A DNA stretch of 64,000 nt from Saliphagus infecundisoli. GTDB lineage: Archaea; Halobacteriota; Halobacteria; Halobacteriales; Natrialbaceae. A model generated the notes under the pieces. It had not been told where the DNA came from, made no database searches, and worked only from the letters and a program-made list of their open reading frames with translations. The stretch spans positions 118,217-182,216 of the forward strand of contig NZ_JAIWHV010000004.1 of assembly GCF_020177375.1 (NCBI RefSeq). Reading direction: 5' to 3'. The position numbers and the translations under genes are program-made. Position 1 is the first letter of the stretch. Each line of letters begins with the position of its first letter. Positions 22,471 through 30,820 of this stretch are shown here, one piece after another.

Positions 22471-24417
22471 ATGTCCGTAGCAGAGTCCATCGAGACGCCA
22501 GTCGAGGTCGCCGCCGAGAACATCGGCGGCATCGACTCGACACGGGTCTCCTTAGAGCCCGGCATCAACGTACTAACTGGGCGCAACGCGACCAACCGAA
22601 CCTCCTTCCTCCAGGCGATCATGGCCGCCCTCGGTAGCGATCGCCCCTCGTTGAAAGGCGACGCCGACGAGGGATCGGTCGAACTCTCCTTCGACGACGG
22701 CCACTACCGTCGGTCGCTCTACCGCCGGAACGACACCGTCGTCTTCGACGGCGAGCCCTACCTCGAGGAGCCCGAACTCGCCGACCTCTTTGCGTTCCTG
22801 CTGGAATCCAACGAGGCCCGCCGGGCCGTCAGCCGCGGCGACGACCTCCGGGAGCTGATCATGCGTCCGATCGACACCGACGAGATCCAGGCCGAGATCC
22901 GCCAACTCGAGGACGAGAAACGCGAGATCGACGACCGACTCGACCACCTCGACGACCTCAAGAACGAACTCCCGGGCTTGGAGGAGCGCCGGGTCTCGAT
23001 CGACGACGAGATCGAGAACTTGGAGGCCGAACTCGAGGAGGTCGAGGCCGAACTCGAGGAGTTAGACGCCGACGTCGAGGAGAGCCAGAGCCGCAAGGAG
23101 GAACTCGAGTCGACGTTCGCCGACCTCCGGAGCGCCCGGCGAGAGCTCGAATCCATCGAGTACGACCTCGAGACCGAACGCGAGAGCCGCACCGAACTCG
23201 AAAACGAACGCGACCGTCTCGAAACCGACCTCGACGACCTCACCGACGAGGAGGACGGCGACGAGTCCCCCGAGCGCCTCCAGGGCCGGGTCCAGGAGCT
23301 TCGCGAGCGCAAGCGCGACCTCGATACGACGCTGAACGAACTCCAGAGCGTCATCCGGTTCAACGAGGAGCGTCTCGAGGACGGCGGCATCGACCTCGGG
23401 GACACCATGGACGAGGACGACGCGGTCACCGACCGCCTGCTGGCCGGCGACAGCGAGGTCGTCTGCTGGACCTGCGGGTCGGAGGTCGAACGCGACGCCA
23501 TCGAGTCCACCCTCGAGCGCCTCCAGGAGCTCCACCAGTCGAAACTCGCCGACCGCAACGACCTCCAGGAGAAGATCGACGACCTGACGAGCCGCCAGAA
23601 GGAGCTCCGCCAGCGCCAGAACCGTCGCGAGCGCTTGGAGGAGCGCCTCGACTCGATCGAGGACGACCTCGCGGCCCACGGCGACCGGATCGACGATCTG
23701 GAGGACGAGCGAAGCGACCAGGAACAACGGGTCGAAGAGCTCGAGGACGACACCGAGTCGTTCGACGACACCGACTACAGCGAGGTCTTGGAGGCCCACC
23801 GCGACGCCAACGGCCTCGAGATCGAGATCGAGAACCTCGAGGGCGAGCGCACGGAGGTCGACGACCGGATCGCCGAACTCGAGGCGACCATCGAGGAGCG
23901 CGAGGAACTCGACGACCGGCGCGAGGAGATCACGGACGAACTCGCGGACCTCCGGACGCGGGTCGACCGGATCGAGGACGACGCCGTCGAGGCCTTCAAC
24001 GAACACATGTCCTCGATCCTCTCGATTCTCGACTACGCGAACATCGACCGGATCTGGATCGAGCGTCGCGAAGGGACGGTCAAGGAAGGCCGCCGGAAGG
24101 TCGAGCGAACGGCGTTCGACCTCCACGTCATCCGCTCGACGGCGGACGGAACGAGCTACGAGGATCGGATCGAACACCTCTCGGAGAGCGAACGCGAGGT
24201 GACGGGACTCGTATTCGCGCTGGCGGGCTATCTCGTCCACGACGTCTACGAGCAGGTCCCGTTCATGCTGCTCGATTCCCTGGAGGCGATCGATTCGGAT
24301 CGGATCGCCGCGCTCGTCGAGTACTTCGAGACGTACGCCGACTGCCTCGTGGTCGCCTTGCTCCCCGAGGACGCAAGTGCCCTCGACGACGCCCACAACT
24401 ACGTCACCGAGATCTAG
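22471..24417 (+). CDS. Archaea-specific SMC-related protein (Sph type)
   Basis: A 648-residue SMC/Rad50-like ATPase. The N-terminal head has a Walker A variant 'TGRNATNRTSFLQAI' (about 36-50), typical of the archaea-specific SMC-related group. Residues about 145-525 are heptad-rich coiled coil dense in Glu, Asp and Arg, broken near 332 by a C-x2-C zinc hook ('CWTCGSEVERD'). The C-terminal head carries the signature 'LSESEREVTGLVFALAGYL' and a Walker B segment 'VPFMLLDSLEAID', where Ser follows the Asp instead of the usual Glu. Such proteins dimerise through the hook; they are thought to act on DNA or as cytoskeleton-like partners. The pairing with rdfA suggests a cell-shape function. Confidence 0.9.
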   Translation: MSVAESIETPVEVAAENIGGIDSTRVSLEPGINVLTGRNATNRTSFLQAIMAALGSDRPSLKGDADEGSVELSFDDGHYRRSLYRRNDTVVFDGEPYLEEPELADLFAFLLESNEARRAVSRGDDLRELIMRPIDTDEIQAEIRQLEDEKREIDDRLDHLDDLKNELPGLEERRVSIDDEIENLEAELEEVEAELEELDADVEESQSRKEELESTFADLRSARRELESIEYDLETERESRTELENERDRLETDLDDLTDEEDGDESPERLQGRVQELRERKRDLDTTLNELQSVIRFNEERLEDGGIDLGDTMDEDDAVTDRLLAGDSEVVCWTCGSEVERDAIESTLERLQELHQSKLADRNDLQEKIDDLTSRQKELRQRQNRRERLEERLDSIEDDLAAHGDRIDDLEDERSDQEQRVEELEDDTESFDDTDYSEVLEAHRDANGLEIEIENLEGERTEVDDRIAELEATIEEREELDDRREEITDELADLRTRVDRIEDDAVEAFNEHMSSILSILDYANIDRIWIERREGTVKEGRRKVERTAFDLHVIRSTADGTSYEDRIEHLSESEREVTGLVFALAGYLVHDVYEQVPFMLLDSLEAIDSDRIAALVEYFETYADCLVVALLPEDASALDDAHNYVTEI

Positions 24418-24423
24418 TCGGAC

Positions 24424-24435
24424 GCAAATTTTATC
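24424..24435 (+). promoter_or_regulatory. TATA-like box for the stress protein at 24459
   Basis: GCAAATTTTATC is centred about 29 bases before the ATG at 24459, so this gene has its own promoter. Confidence 0.6.
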
Positions 24436-24458
24436 TACCCGGGCGACAGGTCGGGTGT

Positions 24459-24917
24459 ATGGACCGTGGACTGGTGGTAGTCGAGTCGGCGGATCACGCT
24501 CGAACGCTGATCCGGGAGGCCGGGGAGCTGGCGGCCGGCGTCGGCGCAGGCCTCGTGCTCCTGACGCTGATGGACAGAGACGAGTACGAACACGACCTGG
24601 AGACGATGGAGACGATCGCCGACATCGAGGGCGTCTCCTACACCTCCGAGGACATCAAGGAGAGCGGCCGCCGGTTCGGTCGGGACATCGCCCGCGAGGA
24701 GATCGGCGACCTGGCCCTGGAGTACGAGTCGATCTGTGCGGTCGTCGAGGGCGGCGGGGAGGCCGATCGGATCCTCGAAGCGGCCCAGCGGGAGGGCTGT
24801 GATCACGTCTTCATCGCCGGCCGGAAGCGCTCGCCGACGGGGAAGGCGCTGTTCGGGGACACGACCCAGAAGGTGATTCTGAACTTCGACGGGGTCGTCT
24901 CGGTTGTGACGGCCTGA
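24459..24917 (+). CDS. Universal stress protein (UspA) family
   Basis: A 152-residue single-domain UspA-fold protein. The N-terminal strand 'GLVVVESADHARTLIREA' and the C-terminal nucleotide-loop region 'IAGRKRSPTGKALFGDTTQKVI' are typical of haloarchaeal members, with Gly-x-x-x-Ser-Pro-x-Gly in place of the classic G-2x-G-9x-G loop. The protein is small, soluble and acidic. It follows the SMC-related gene but has its own TATA-like box, and its neighbour downstream is convergent. The role is likely stress-linked nucleotide binding; the specific signal cannot be told. Confidence 0.82.
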   Translation: MDRGLVVVESADHARTLIREAGELAAGVGAGLVLLTLMDRDEYEHDLETMETIADIEGVSYTSEDIKESGRRFGRDIAREEIGDLALEYESICAVVEGGGEADRILEAAQREGCDHVFIAGRKRSPTGKALFGDTTQKVILNFDGVVSVVTA

Positions 24918-24988
24918 CCTGTTCTCCGGAGTTCGGCCTCCGTTCGGCGTGGTTACAGCCGTACGAATGCAATGATCGATTACGACAG

Positions 24989-25657
24989 TTACTCGCCGGC
25001 GCTCCAGCGGACGCAGTTCCGGAGGAGGGCGGCGACGTCCGGGTTCGAGAGCGTCGAGACGGTGTGGCCGATCGAGCAGTACGCGGAACGGCCGTCGCCG
25101 TACTCCTGGACCCAGAGAACGGGCATGTCCGCGTGATCGGGGTGGTCCATCCGGGCGAGGACCCGGACCGACTCGGAGACGTCGACGACGTACGGTTCGT
25201 CGAACACCCGGAGGTCGGGAGCCGAGACGGTGATCGGGTGGTGGCTGTCGACGATCCGGACGCCGTAGGCCGACTGCTCGGGGTGAGTGAGGAAGTGGCC
25301 GCCGACGAGGTCGCGGAGTTCCTCGATCGGTTCGTCCCGGGAGTCGAGGACGTCCTCGTCGTCGACGGGAACCGTCGAAGTCAGGTCCGAGGCACAGTGG
25401 AGGCCGAAGTACCCCCCGCCGCTCTTGACGAACGAGAGCAGTCCCTCCTGCTGGCCGTCGGTGAGCGTGCTGTCGGTGAGATAGTCGAGCACGACGTCGG
25501 CGTCGGGCGCCTCGAGCGCGCCCTTCTCCGTCGTCAGCGCCACGTCGATCCGCTCGCTTCCCACGGCGTCGGCGATGTGGGGCCCCATCTCCTCGAACCG
25601 GTGAAACGGGAAGTCGTTGTCCCCGATGGCGAGCACGTCGATCGCGTCGGATGTCAT
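24989..25657 (-). CDS. ThuA-domain protein (trehalose-utilisation family, glutamine-amidotransferase-like fold)
   Basis: A 222-residue ThuA protein. The class-I amidotransferase-like fold is recognisable from 'IDVLAIGDNDFPFHRFEEM', the 'DADVVLDYLTD' strand, the nucleophile-elbow-like 'GGGYFGLHCAS' and the C-terminal 'SIGHTVSTLSNPDV'. ThuA members act in disaccharide or keto-sugar turnover in bacteria. The ATG at 25657 starts the domain; upstream codons in frame are Arg/Gly/Ala-rich and not similar. It lies at the edge of the sugar-catabolic block, divergent from the sugar isomerase gene. Confidence 0.85.
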   Translation of the reverse strand: MTSDAIDVLAIGDNDFPFHRFEEMGPHIADAVGSERIDVALTTEKGALEAPDADVVLDYLTDSTLTDGQQEGLLSFVKSGGGYFGLHCASDLTSTVPVDDEDVLDSRDEPIEELRDLVGGHFLTHPEQSAYGVRIVDSHHPITVSAPDLRVFDEPYVVDVSESVRVLARMDHPDHADMPVLWVQEYGDGRSAYCSIGHTVSTLSNPDVAALLRNCVRWSAGE

Positions 25658-25880
25658 GGGTAGGGCTCGTCCCCGCAGGGTAAAACACCTCTGGACAGCG
25701 GCGGTATGTCCCGGTAGTCGTCGCCCGCGGGGGATCCTCCTCTCGGACTCGCCGGAGCCGACCGCCGGCGACGCCACGGGAGCGCCGGCCGGACGACCGC
25801 AGCGGGAGCGAACGGCGTTGAAGTTCTCCATCACAGAACGACGTTCGGCAGAGCGTCCGAGCCGGCCTCCGATCCCCCAC

Positions 25881-25889
25881 AGTTAAGTC
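25881..25889 (+). promoter_or_regulatory. TATA-like box for the gene at 25911
   Basis: AGTTAAGTC lies about 26 bases before the ATG at 25911. The rest of the 253-base gap back to the ThuA start has no other obvious gene. Confidence 0.45.
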
Positions 25890-25910
25890 GCCGCCCCGGT
25901 CTCTCTCGGT

Positions 25911-26633
25911 ATGGGTACGATCGCGCTCCAGCTATACAGCATCGACGGGGTCGACGACGAGACGGCGACAAAGGTCGAGGAGGTCGCCGACGCCGGCTTC
26001 GACGGGGTCGAGTTCGCGGGGATCGACGGTTCGGACCGCGACGTCGCCGAGGCCCTGGCGGAGACCGGAGTAGAGGCGCCCAGCGCCCACGTCGGACTCG
26101 AGGAACTGGAGAACGATCTCGAAGGTGTTGTCGAGCGCTACGCCGACCTAGGCGTCTCTGAGTTCGTCGTCCCCTACCTTCCCCCGGAGCACTTCGAGTC
26201 CCGGGAGGCAATCGAGGAGACCGCCGACCGGCTCTCGGCCGTCGCGGCCGACCTCCCCGACGGCACCCGGCTGCACTACCACAACCACGACCACGAGTTC
26301 GTCGAGGTCGACGGCGAACCCGCGCTCGTCGCGCTCCTCTCTCTCACCGACGACGTCCTGCTCGAGCCCGACCTGGGCTGGATCGGCACCGCGGACCACG
26401 ACCCCGTCGATTTCTTGGAGGAGTACGCCGACCGGGTCTCGCTGGTCCACGTCAAGGACTACGAGGACGGGGGCCAGCCGGTCGAGGGCGGCACCGGCGA
26501 CCTCGATCTCGAGGCGGTCGCCGAGGTCGCAGACCGCGAGGGCATGGAGTGGCTGATCTACGAACACGAGGAGCGCCAGGACTCCTACGAGACAGCGAGA
26601 AACGGCGCCGGCTACCTGGCTCCCTACCGGTAG
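25911..26633 (+). CDS. Sugar phosphate isomerase/epimerase (xylose-isomerase-like TIM barrel)
   Basis: A 240-residue TIM-barrel protein of the AP-endonuclease-2/IolE family. It opens 'IALQLYSIDGVDDE', has 'GFDGVEFAG', and the metal-binding His/Asp/Glu residues sit in 'YHNHDHEFVEV', 'LEPDLGWIGTADHDP', 'SLVHVKDYEDGG' and the final 'WLIYEHEE'. Members isomerise or epimerise sugars, inosose or keto-sugars with a divalent metal. Neighbouring ThuA and ThDP genes suggest the sugar or cyclitol branch rather than DNA repair. Cytosolic. The exact substrate cannot be told. Confidence 0.85.
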   Translation: MGTIALQLYSIDGVDDETATKVEEVADAGFDGVEFAGIDGSDRDVAEALAETGVEAPSAHVGLEELENDLEGVVERYADLGVSEFVVPYLPPEHFESREAIEETADRLSAVAADLPDGTRLHYHNHDHEFVEVDGEPALVALLSLTDDVLLEPDLGWIGTADHDPVDFLEEYADRVSLVHVKDYEDGGQPVEGGTGDLDLEAVAEVADREGMEWLIYEHEERQDSYETARNGAGYLAPYR

Positions 26634-26652
26634 TCGGACGGGTTCGGGAGGC

Positions 26653-28323
26653 TCAGAACTCGAGTTCGCTCTCGAACTCCGCCGCCTCGCTAGCCGAGGG
26701 CTCCTTGGTCGGGATCTCGACGTCGATCAGCGTCGGCCCATCGCGGTCTATGGCGGCCCCGACCTCCCTCGCGAGTTCGTCGGCGGTGTCGGCCGACCGC
26801 CCGTCCCAGCCGAAGCCCTCGGCGATCGTCGGGAACGACGGCGAATCCCAGACGAACTCGTGGTCGCCCGTCTCGGCCATGATCTCCGGGGATTTGCTGA
26901 TGACGCCGTAGTCTTCGTTGTTCGAGACGACCAGCACGATGTCGAGGTCTTCCTCCGCTGCGGTGTGGAGTTCGTGGACGCACATCATGAGCCCCCCGTC
27001 GCCGGAAAGACAGACGACCGGCCGGTCGGGATTCGCGAGTTTCGCGCCGATCGCCGCGGGGAGGCCGACGCCCATCCCGGCCCACGAGCCCGCCGCGACG
27101 AACCCCTCGGGCTCGTAGCTCTCGAAGGCCTGCATCGCCCACAGCCGGAAGCCGCCGACGTCGACCGTCACGATGCTTTCCCTGGGTGTCGACTCCCGGA
27201 CGGTCCGGAGCACCGCGGGCGTGTTCAGGGGTGGAGTGTCCTCGAGGAGGCCCTCGTGCTCGAGGCGCCGGACGTACTCCTCGCGGGCCGCGCGGGCGAC
27301 CTCGCTTCCGTCCCAGCCCGCCGCCTCCTCGGGAAGCCGGTCGTGAATCTCCCGTGCGGCCTCGCCGGCGTCGGCGACGACCCCGATCTCCGGTTCGTAG
27401 CTGGCGCCGATCGCGTCGGGATCGAGGGTGACGTGGATCAAGGAATCCCCCATCGGGAGCGCCCAGCCGTCGGTCGTGACGCCGTCGAAGTCGGTGCCGA
27501 GCGCGAGCACCGCGTCGGCCGCCTCGAGGACCGCCCGGGAGCCGGGCGGGAGGTGGCTTCCGGTCACGCCGAGCGCGCGGGGGTCGTCCTCCGGGAACAG
27601 CCCCTTTCCCTTGTAGGTCGTCGCGACGGGCGCCCCGAGCCGGTCGGCCAGATCGCGGAGAGCGTCGGCGCCGCCCTCCGAGCGGTGGCAGCCGCCGCCG
27701 GCGTAGAGGACCGGCCGGTCCGCATCGGCGAGGATGTCGGCGGCCGCCTCGAGCGCGGACGCGTTCTCCCGGGTGATGCGTTCGGGCTCGACGCTGGCCG
27801 CGGGCGCCGAGAGCTCGCTCGCGAGTATTCCGCTCGGAACGCCGAGCCGGACGGGTCCCATCGGCGGGGCGAGCGCGCGCTCGATTCCGCGGGCGACGGC
27901 GGCCGGGAGGTCGCTTCCGTTCTCGACGACGACGTTTTCCTTGACGACGGTGTCGTAGGTTCCGGGATCGATCTCGTGGATCGGTCCCTTTCCTCGATCC
28001 GCGGGATCGACGTCGGCGCCGACGTGGACGATCGGGACGCTGTCCTCGTAGGCGTTTTTCAGCCCGTGCATCGCGTTCGTCTCGCCCGGTCCGGGAACCG
28101 TAAGCGTCGCCGCGGGGGTTCCCGAACTCTCGTAGTATCCCCACGCAATGTGGGGAATCGCGGTCTCGTGGCGGGCCATCACGTAACGCATCTCCGATCG
28201 GCGGGCGACGACCCGGTCCAGAGGAAGGGTCTGGGTTCCCGGCAGTCCCACGAGGAGGTCGATCCCGGCCTCACACAGGGCCTCGTAGACGTACTCCCCG
28301 CCCGAGCGCGTCCGGTCGGTCAT
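26653..28323 (-). CDS. Thiamine diphosphate-dependent enzyme (acetolactate synthase / decarboxylase-like)
   Basis: A 556-residue ThDP enzyme with the three-domain layout of acetolactate synthase and benzoylformate decarboxylase. The catalytic Glu lies in the N-terminal 'MARHETAIPHIAWGYYE'. The central NAD/FAD-like domain follows ('ADRPVLYAGGG'). The C-terminal ThDP-binding motif begins 'SGDGGLMMCVHELHTA' and ends in 'SNNEDYG'. Without FAD-binding details it could be a decarboxylase, carboligase or hydrolase (IolD-like enzymes share this shape). It ends 19 bases after the convergent isomerase gene and lies 37 bases after the stop of the sugar-acid dehydratase-like gene on the same strand, so co-transcription with the two enolase-superfamily genes is likely. 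The ATG at 28323 begins the conserved domain. Confidence 0.88.
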   Translation of the reverse strand: MTDRTRSGGEYVYEALCEAGIDLLVGLPGTQTLPLDRVVARRSEMRYVMARHETAIPHIAWGYYESSGTPAATLTVPGPGETNAMHGLKNAYEDSVPIVHVGADVDPADRGKGPIHEIDPGTYDTVVKENVVVENGSDLPAAVARGIERALAPPMGPVRLGVPSGILASELSAPAASVEPERITRENASALEAAADILADADRPVLYAGGGCHRSEGGADALRDLADRLGAPVATTYKGKGLFPEDDPRALGVTGSHLPPGSRAVLEAADAVLALGTDFDGVTTDGWALPMGDSLIHVTLDPDAIGASYEPEIGVVADAGEAAREIHDRLPEEAAGWDGSEVARAAREEYVRRLEHEGLLEDTPPLNTPAVLRTVRESTPRESIVTVDVGGFRLWAMQAFESYEPEGFVAAGSWAGMGVGLPAAIGAKLANPDRPVVCLSGDGGLMMCVHELHTAAEEDLDIVLVVSNNEDYGVISKSPEIMAETGDHEFVWDSPSFPTIAEGFGWDGRSADTADELAREVGAAIDRDGPTLIDVEIPTKEPSASEAAEFESELEF

Positions 28324-28360
28324 ATCCCTCCCTGCTCCGGCGAGGACTATCAGTGTTCGG

Positions 28361-29581
28361 CTACCCGAACATCGTTCCCGGATCGAGGAGGTGCTCGCGG
28401 GCGACGTCCTCGTCGAGTTCGATCCCCAGACCGGGTTCTTCGGGGACCGTGATATGGCCGTCCTCGATGATCGGCTCCGCCCGGGAGAGGAGGTCGGCCC
28501 ACCAGTCCACCTCGAGAGCGTGGTACTCGAGGGTCCCGAGGTTCGCCATCGCGGCCCCGAGGTGGACGCAGGCCATCGTCCCGACGGGCGAGCAGACGTT
28601 GTGGGGCGAGCAGACGACGTAGTTCTCCTCGGCGCGGTTCGCGATGGCTTTCGTTTCCGCGAGGCCGCCACAGGTCGTCGGGTCCGGCGTCACGATGTCG
28701 ACGCCGAACTCGTAGAGGAGGTCCTTGAACTCGTGGACCCGGAATCGGTTCTCGCCGGTCGCGATCGGCACCGGGCTGTTCCGGGTGATCTCCCGCTGGG
28801 CATCCATGTTCTCCGGGGGAATCACGTCCTCGAGCCACATCAGGTCGTACGGTTCGAGCGCCCGACAGAGCCGTTTCGCGCTGTCGAGGGAGTAGTCCCA
28901 GTGGCAGTCGAAGGCGAGGTCGATCTCGGGGCCAACGGCGTCGCGGACTGCTTCGACGATCTCTCGTTTGCGCTCGATCGCGGCGTTGTCGAGTCGGCCG
29001 TTGTAGGGGTCTGGCTCGTTGTCTGCGGGCTGATCGAGGTCGAACTTCAGGGCTCCGAAGCCCATGTCGGCGACCCGCTCCGCTTCGGCGGCGTACGCTT
29101 CGGGTGTGTAGGCCTCGGCGTCGTGGCCGACGGTGTAGCCGTCCTCGACCTCGTAGGCCTCGCCGGCGTGACAGTCACAGTAGAGCCGGATCCGGTCGCG
29201 GTACTTGCCGCCGAGAAGCTGGTAGACCGGCAGCCCCGTAACCTTGCCGAGGACGTCCCAGCAGGCGATCTCGACGCCCGTCGCCGCAGTCACCACCTTT
29301 CCCGTCGTGCCGCCGTGGCCGGAGGTCTCCTGGACCATCCGCCGGAAGAGCCGCTCGACGTCTACGGGATTCTCGCCGATCAGGAACCGCTTCATGTACT
29401 CGATGACGTCGGTGACGCCCCCGCCGCGGTAGCACTCGCCGATGCCGACGACGTCGGCGTCCGTGTGGACCCGGACGAGGTTCCACTCGAAGTTTCCCTC
29501 GATTACGCAGGTCTCGACGTCGGTGATCTCGACGTCACGTTCCGTGGCCCGCTCGGTCGCATGGTTCGAGAAGTCACGCAT
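28361..29581 (-). CDS. Enolase-superfamily sugar-acid dehydratase (D-x-H type; gluconate/galactonate/mannonate dehydratase-like)
   Basis: A 406-residue member of the mandelate racemase/muconate lactonizing enzyme group. The N-terminal capping domain shows 'VRVHTDADVVGIGECYRGGG'. In the barrel, a general base region reads 'ALKFDLD', metal/base residues 'LAFDCHWDY' (D-x-H), 'LMWLEDVIPPE', 'ATGENRFR' and a late His in 'CSPHNVCSP'. The D-x-H plus late-His set is that of mannonate/galactonate/gluconate dehydratases, which remove water from an aldonate to make a 2-keto-3-deoxy acid. Haloarchaeal gluconate and xylonate dehydratases have the same general look. Start overlaps the end of the second enolase-superfamily gene by eight bases: an operon. 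Confidence 0.88.
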   Translation of the reverse strand: MRDFSNHATERATERDVEITDVETCVIEGNFEWNLVRVHTDADVVGIGECYRGGGVTDVIEYMKRFLIGENPVDVERLFRRMVQETSGHGGTTGKVVTAATGVEIACWDVLGKVTGLPVYQLLGGKYRDRIRLYCDCHAGEAYEVEDGYTVGHDAEAYTPEAYAAEAERVADMGFGALKFDLDQPADNEPDPYNGRLDNAAIERKREIVEAVRDAVGPEIDLAFDCHWDYSLDSAKRLCRALEPYDLMWLEDVIPPENMDAQREITRNSPVPIATGENRFRVHEFKDLLYEFGVDIVTPDPTTCGGLAETKAIANRAEENYVVCSPHNVCSPVGTMACVHLGAAMANLGTLEYHALEVDWWADLLSRAEPIIEDGHITVPEEPGLGIELDEDVAREHLLDPGTMFG

Positions 29582-30689
29582 GGGACCACCCGTACTCCGT
29601 GAGGGCGTCGCGGTCGAGTTCGATCCCGTGGCCCGGGCGGTCGGGGATCTCGAGGTACCCTTCGTCGTCGGGCTCCATCGGGTGGACGAGCACGTCGTCG
29701 AACGCCTTCACGTCGGAGTCCCGGTAGAAGAACTCCGCGAAGAGGCCGTTCTCGATCGCGCCCAACAGGTGGACGTGGAGGTCCCAGTTGTAGTGGGGCG
29801 CGACCGGAACGTCGCGTGCGGCGGCGGCCTCCGCCACCCGGAGCCACTCGGTGATCCCGCCGACGACGGTGGCGTCGGGCTGGACGATGCCGACCGCGCC
29901 CGACTCCATGAGGTGCTCGAACCCGTAGCGGTTGAACTCGAGTTCGCCCGCCGCGACGGGGTAGTCGAGGGAAGCGTTGACCCGGGCCATCAGATCGATG
30001 CCGTCGGGCATCACCGGCTCCTCGATGAAGTAGGGGTCGTACTCCGCGAACGCGCGACAGGCCCGGACGGCCTCCTCTTCGTTCGTCCACTTGCCGTTTG
30101 CGTCCATCAGGAGCGCCCGGTCGGGCCCGATCGCCTCGCGGACGGCCGCGACCCGCTCGCGTTCGGTCGGGAGGTCCTCGCGGCCGATCTTCATCTTCAC
30201 GGCGTCGTGACCTCGATCGATGTACCTGGCCATTTCCTCGCGCAGCCCCTTCAGGTCCTTCCCCTCGCGATAGTACCCGCCGCTGGCGTAGGAGGGAATC
30301 CGCTCGGCGCTCGCGCCAAGCAGCTTGTAGAGGGGCATTCCCGCGGCCTTGCCCTTGATGTCCCACAGCGCGATGTCCACGATCGAGATCGCCCGCAGGA
30401 GCACCCCTTTCCGGCCGATCTGGACGGTCCCGTCGAACATCTCCCGCCAGAGCCGGGTCGTGTCGCGGGGATCCTCCCCCACCACCATCGGCTCCAAGAT
30501 CTCGCTTACGGCGTCGGCGATCAGCCCCGCGCCGCCGTAGCCGAGCGTGTAGCCCACGCCCTCGAGGCCCTCCTCGGTTCGCACGTAGACGATCGCGTGG
30601 TCGCGTTCCTCGACAACCCGGGTGGCGAAGGCGACGGGTTCCTCTAAGGGGATCGACACCGCGCCCGTCTCGATCTCGGCGATTTCCAT
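29574..30689 (-). CDS. Mandelate racemase / muconate lactonizing enzyme family protein (K-x-K type)
   Basis: A 371-residue enolase-superfamily enzyme. Barrel motifs are 'AVKMKIGRE' (K-x-K bases), then metal ligands in 'LLMDANGKW', 'FIEEPVMPD' and 'VAAGELEFNR'. The His-Asp dyad is given by 'VQPDATVVGG' and 'VAPHYNWDLH'. This is the mandelate-racemase subgroup arrangement, which abstracts the proton alpha to a carboxylate; known members dehydrate or racemise acid sugars. It is the first gene of the minus-strand operon and the ATG at 30689 lies in a gap of 130 bases shared with the divergent LarA-like gene. Substrate unknown; distinct enough in active site from its neighbour to act on another intermediate. 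Confidence 0.88.
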   Translation of the reverse strand: MEIAEIETGAVSIPLEEPVAFATRVVEERDHAIVYVRTEEGLEGVGYTLGYGGAGLIADAVSEILEPMVVGEDPRDTTRLWREMFDGTVQIGRKGVLLRAISIVDIALWDIKGKAAGMPLYKLLGASAERIPSYASGGYYREGKDLKGLREEMARYIDRGHDAVKMKIGREDLPTERERVAAVREAIGPDRALLMDANGKWTNEEEAVRACRAFAEYDPYFIEEPVMPDGIDLMARVNASLDYPVAAGELEFNRYGFEHLMESGAVGIVQPDATVVGGITEWLRVAEAAAARDVPVAPHYNWDLHVHLLGAIENGLFAEFFYRDSDVKAFDDVLVHPMEPDDEGYLEIPDRPGHGIELDRDALTEYGWSHA

Positions 30690-30788
30690 GGCGGGGGCTC
30701 CCCCCGCTGGCGCATAAATCCGGTGGTGGCGTCACATACCACGGGTAGTGATCGGATCGGGGCGGCTGATCCGAGCCGCGGCGCCGAG

Positions 30789-30797
30789 GATATATCC
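30789..30797 (+). promoter_or_regulatory. TATA-like box for the LarA-like gene
   Basis: GATATATCC lies about 28 bases before the ATG at 30821, between divergent catabolic operons. Confidence 0.62.
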
Positions 30798-30820
30798 GTC
30801 TCGCCCGCACACCGCCTCCC

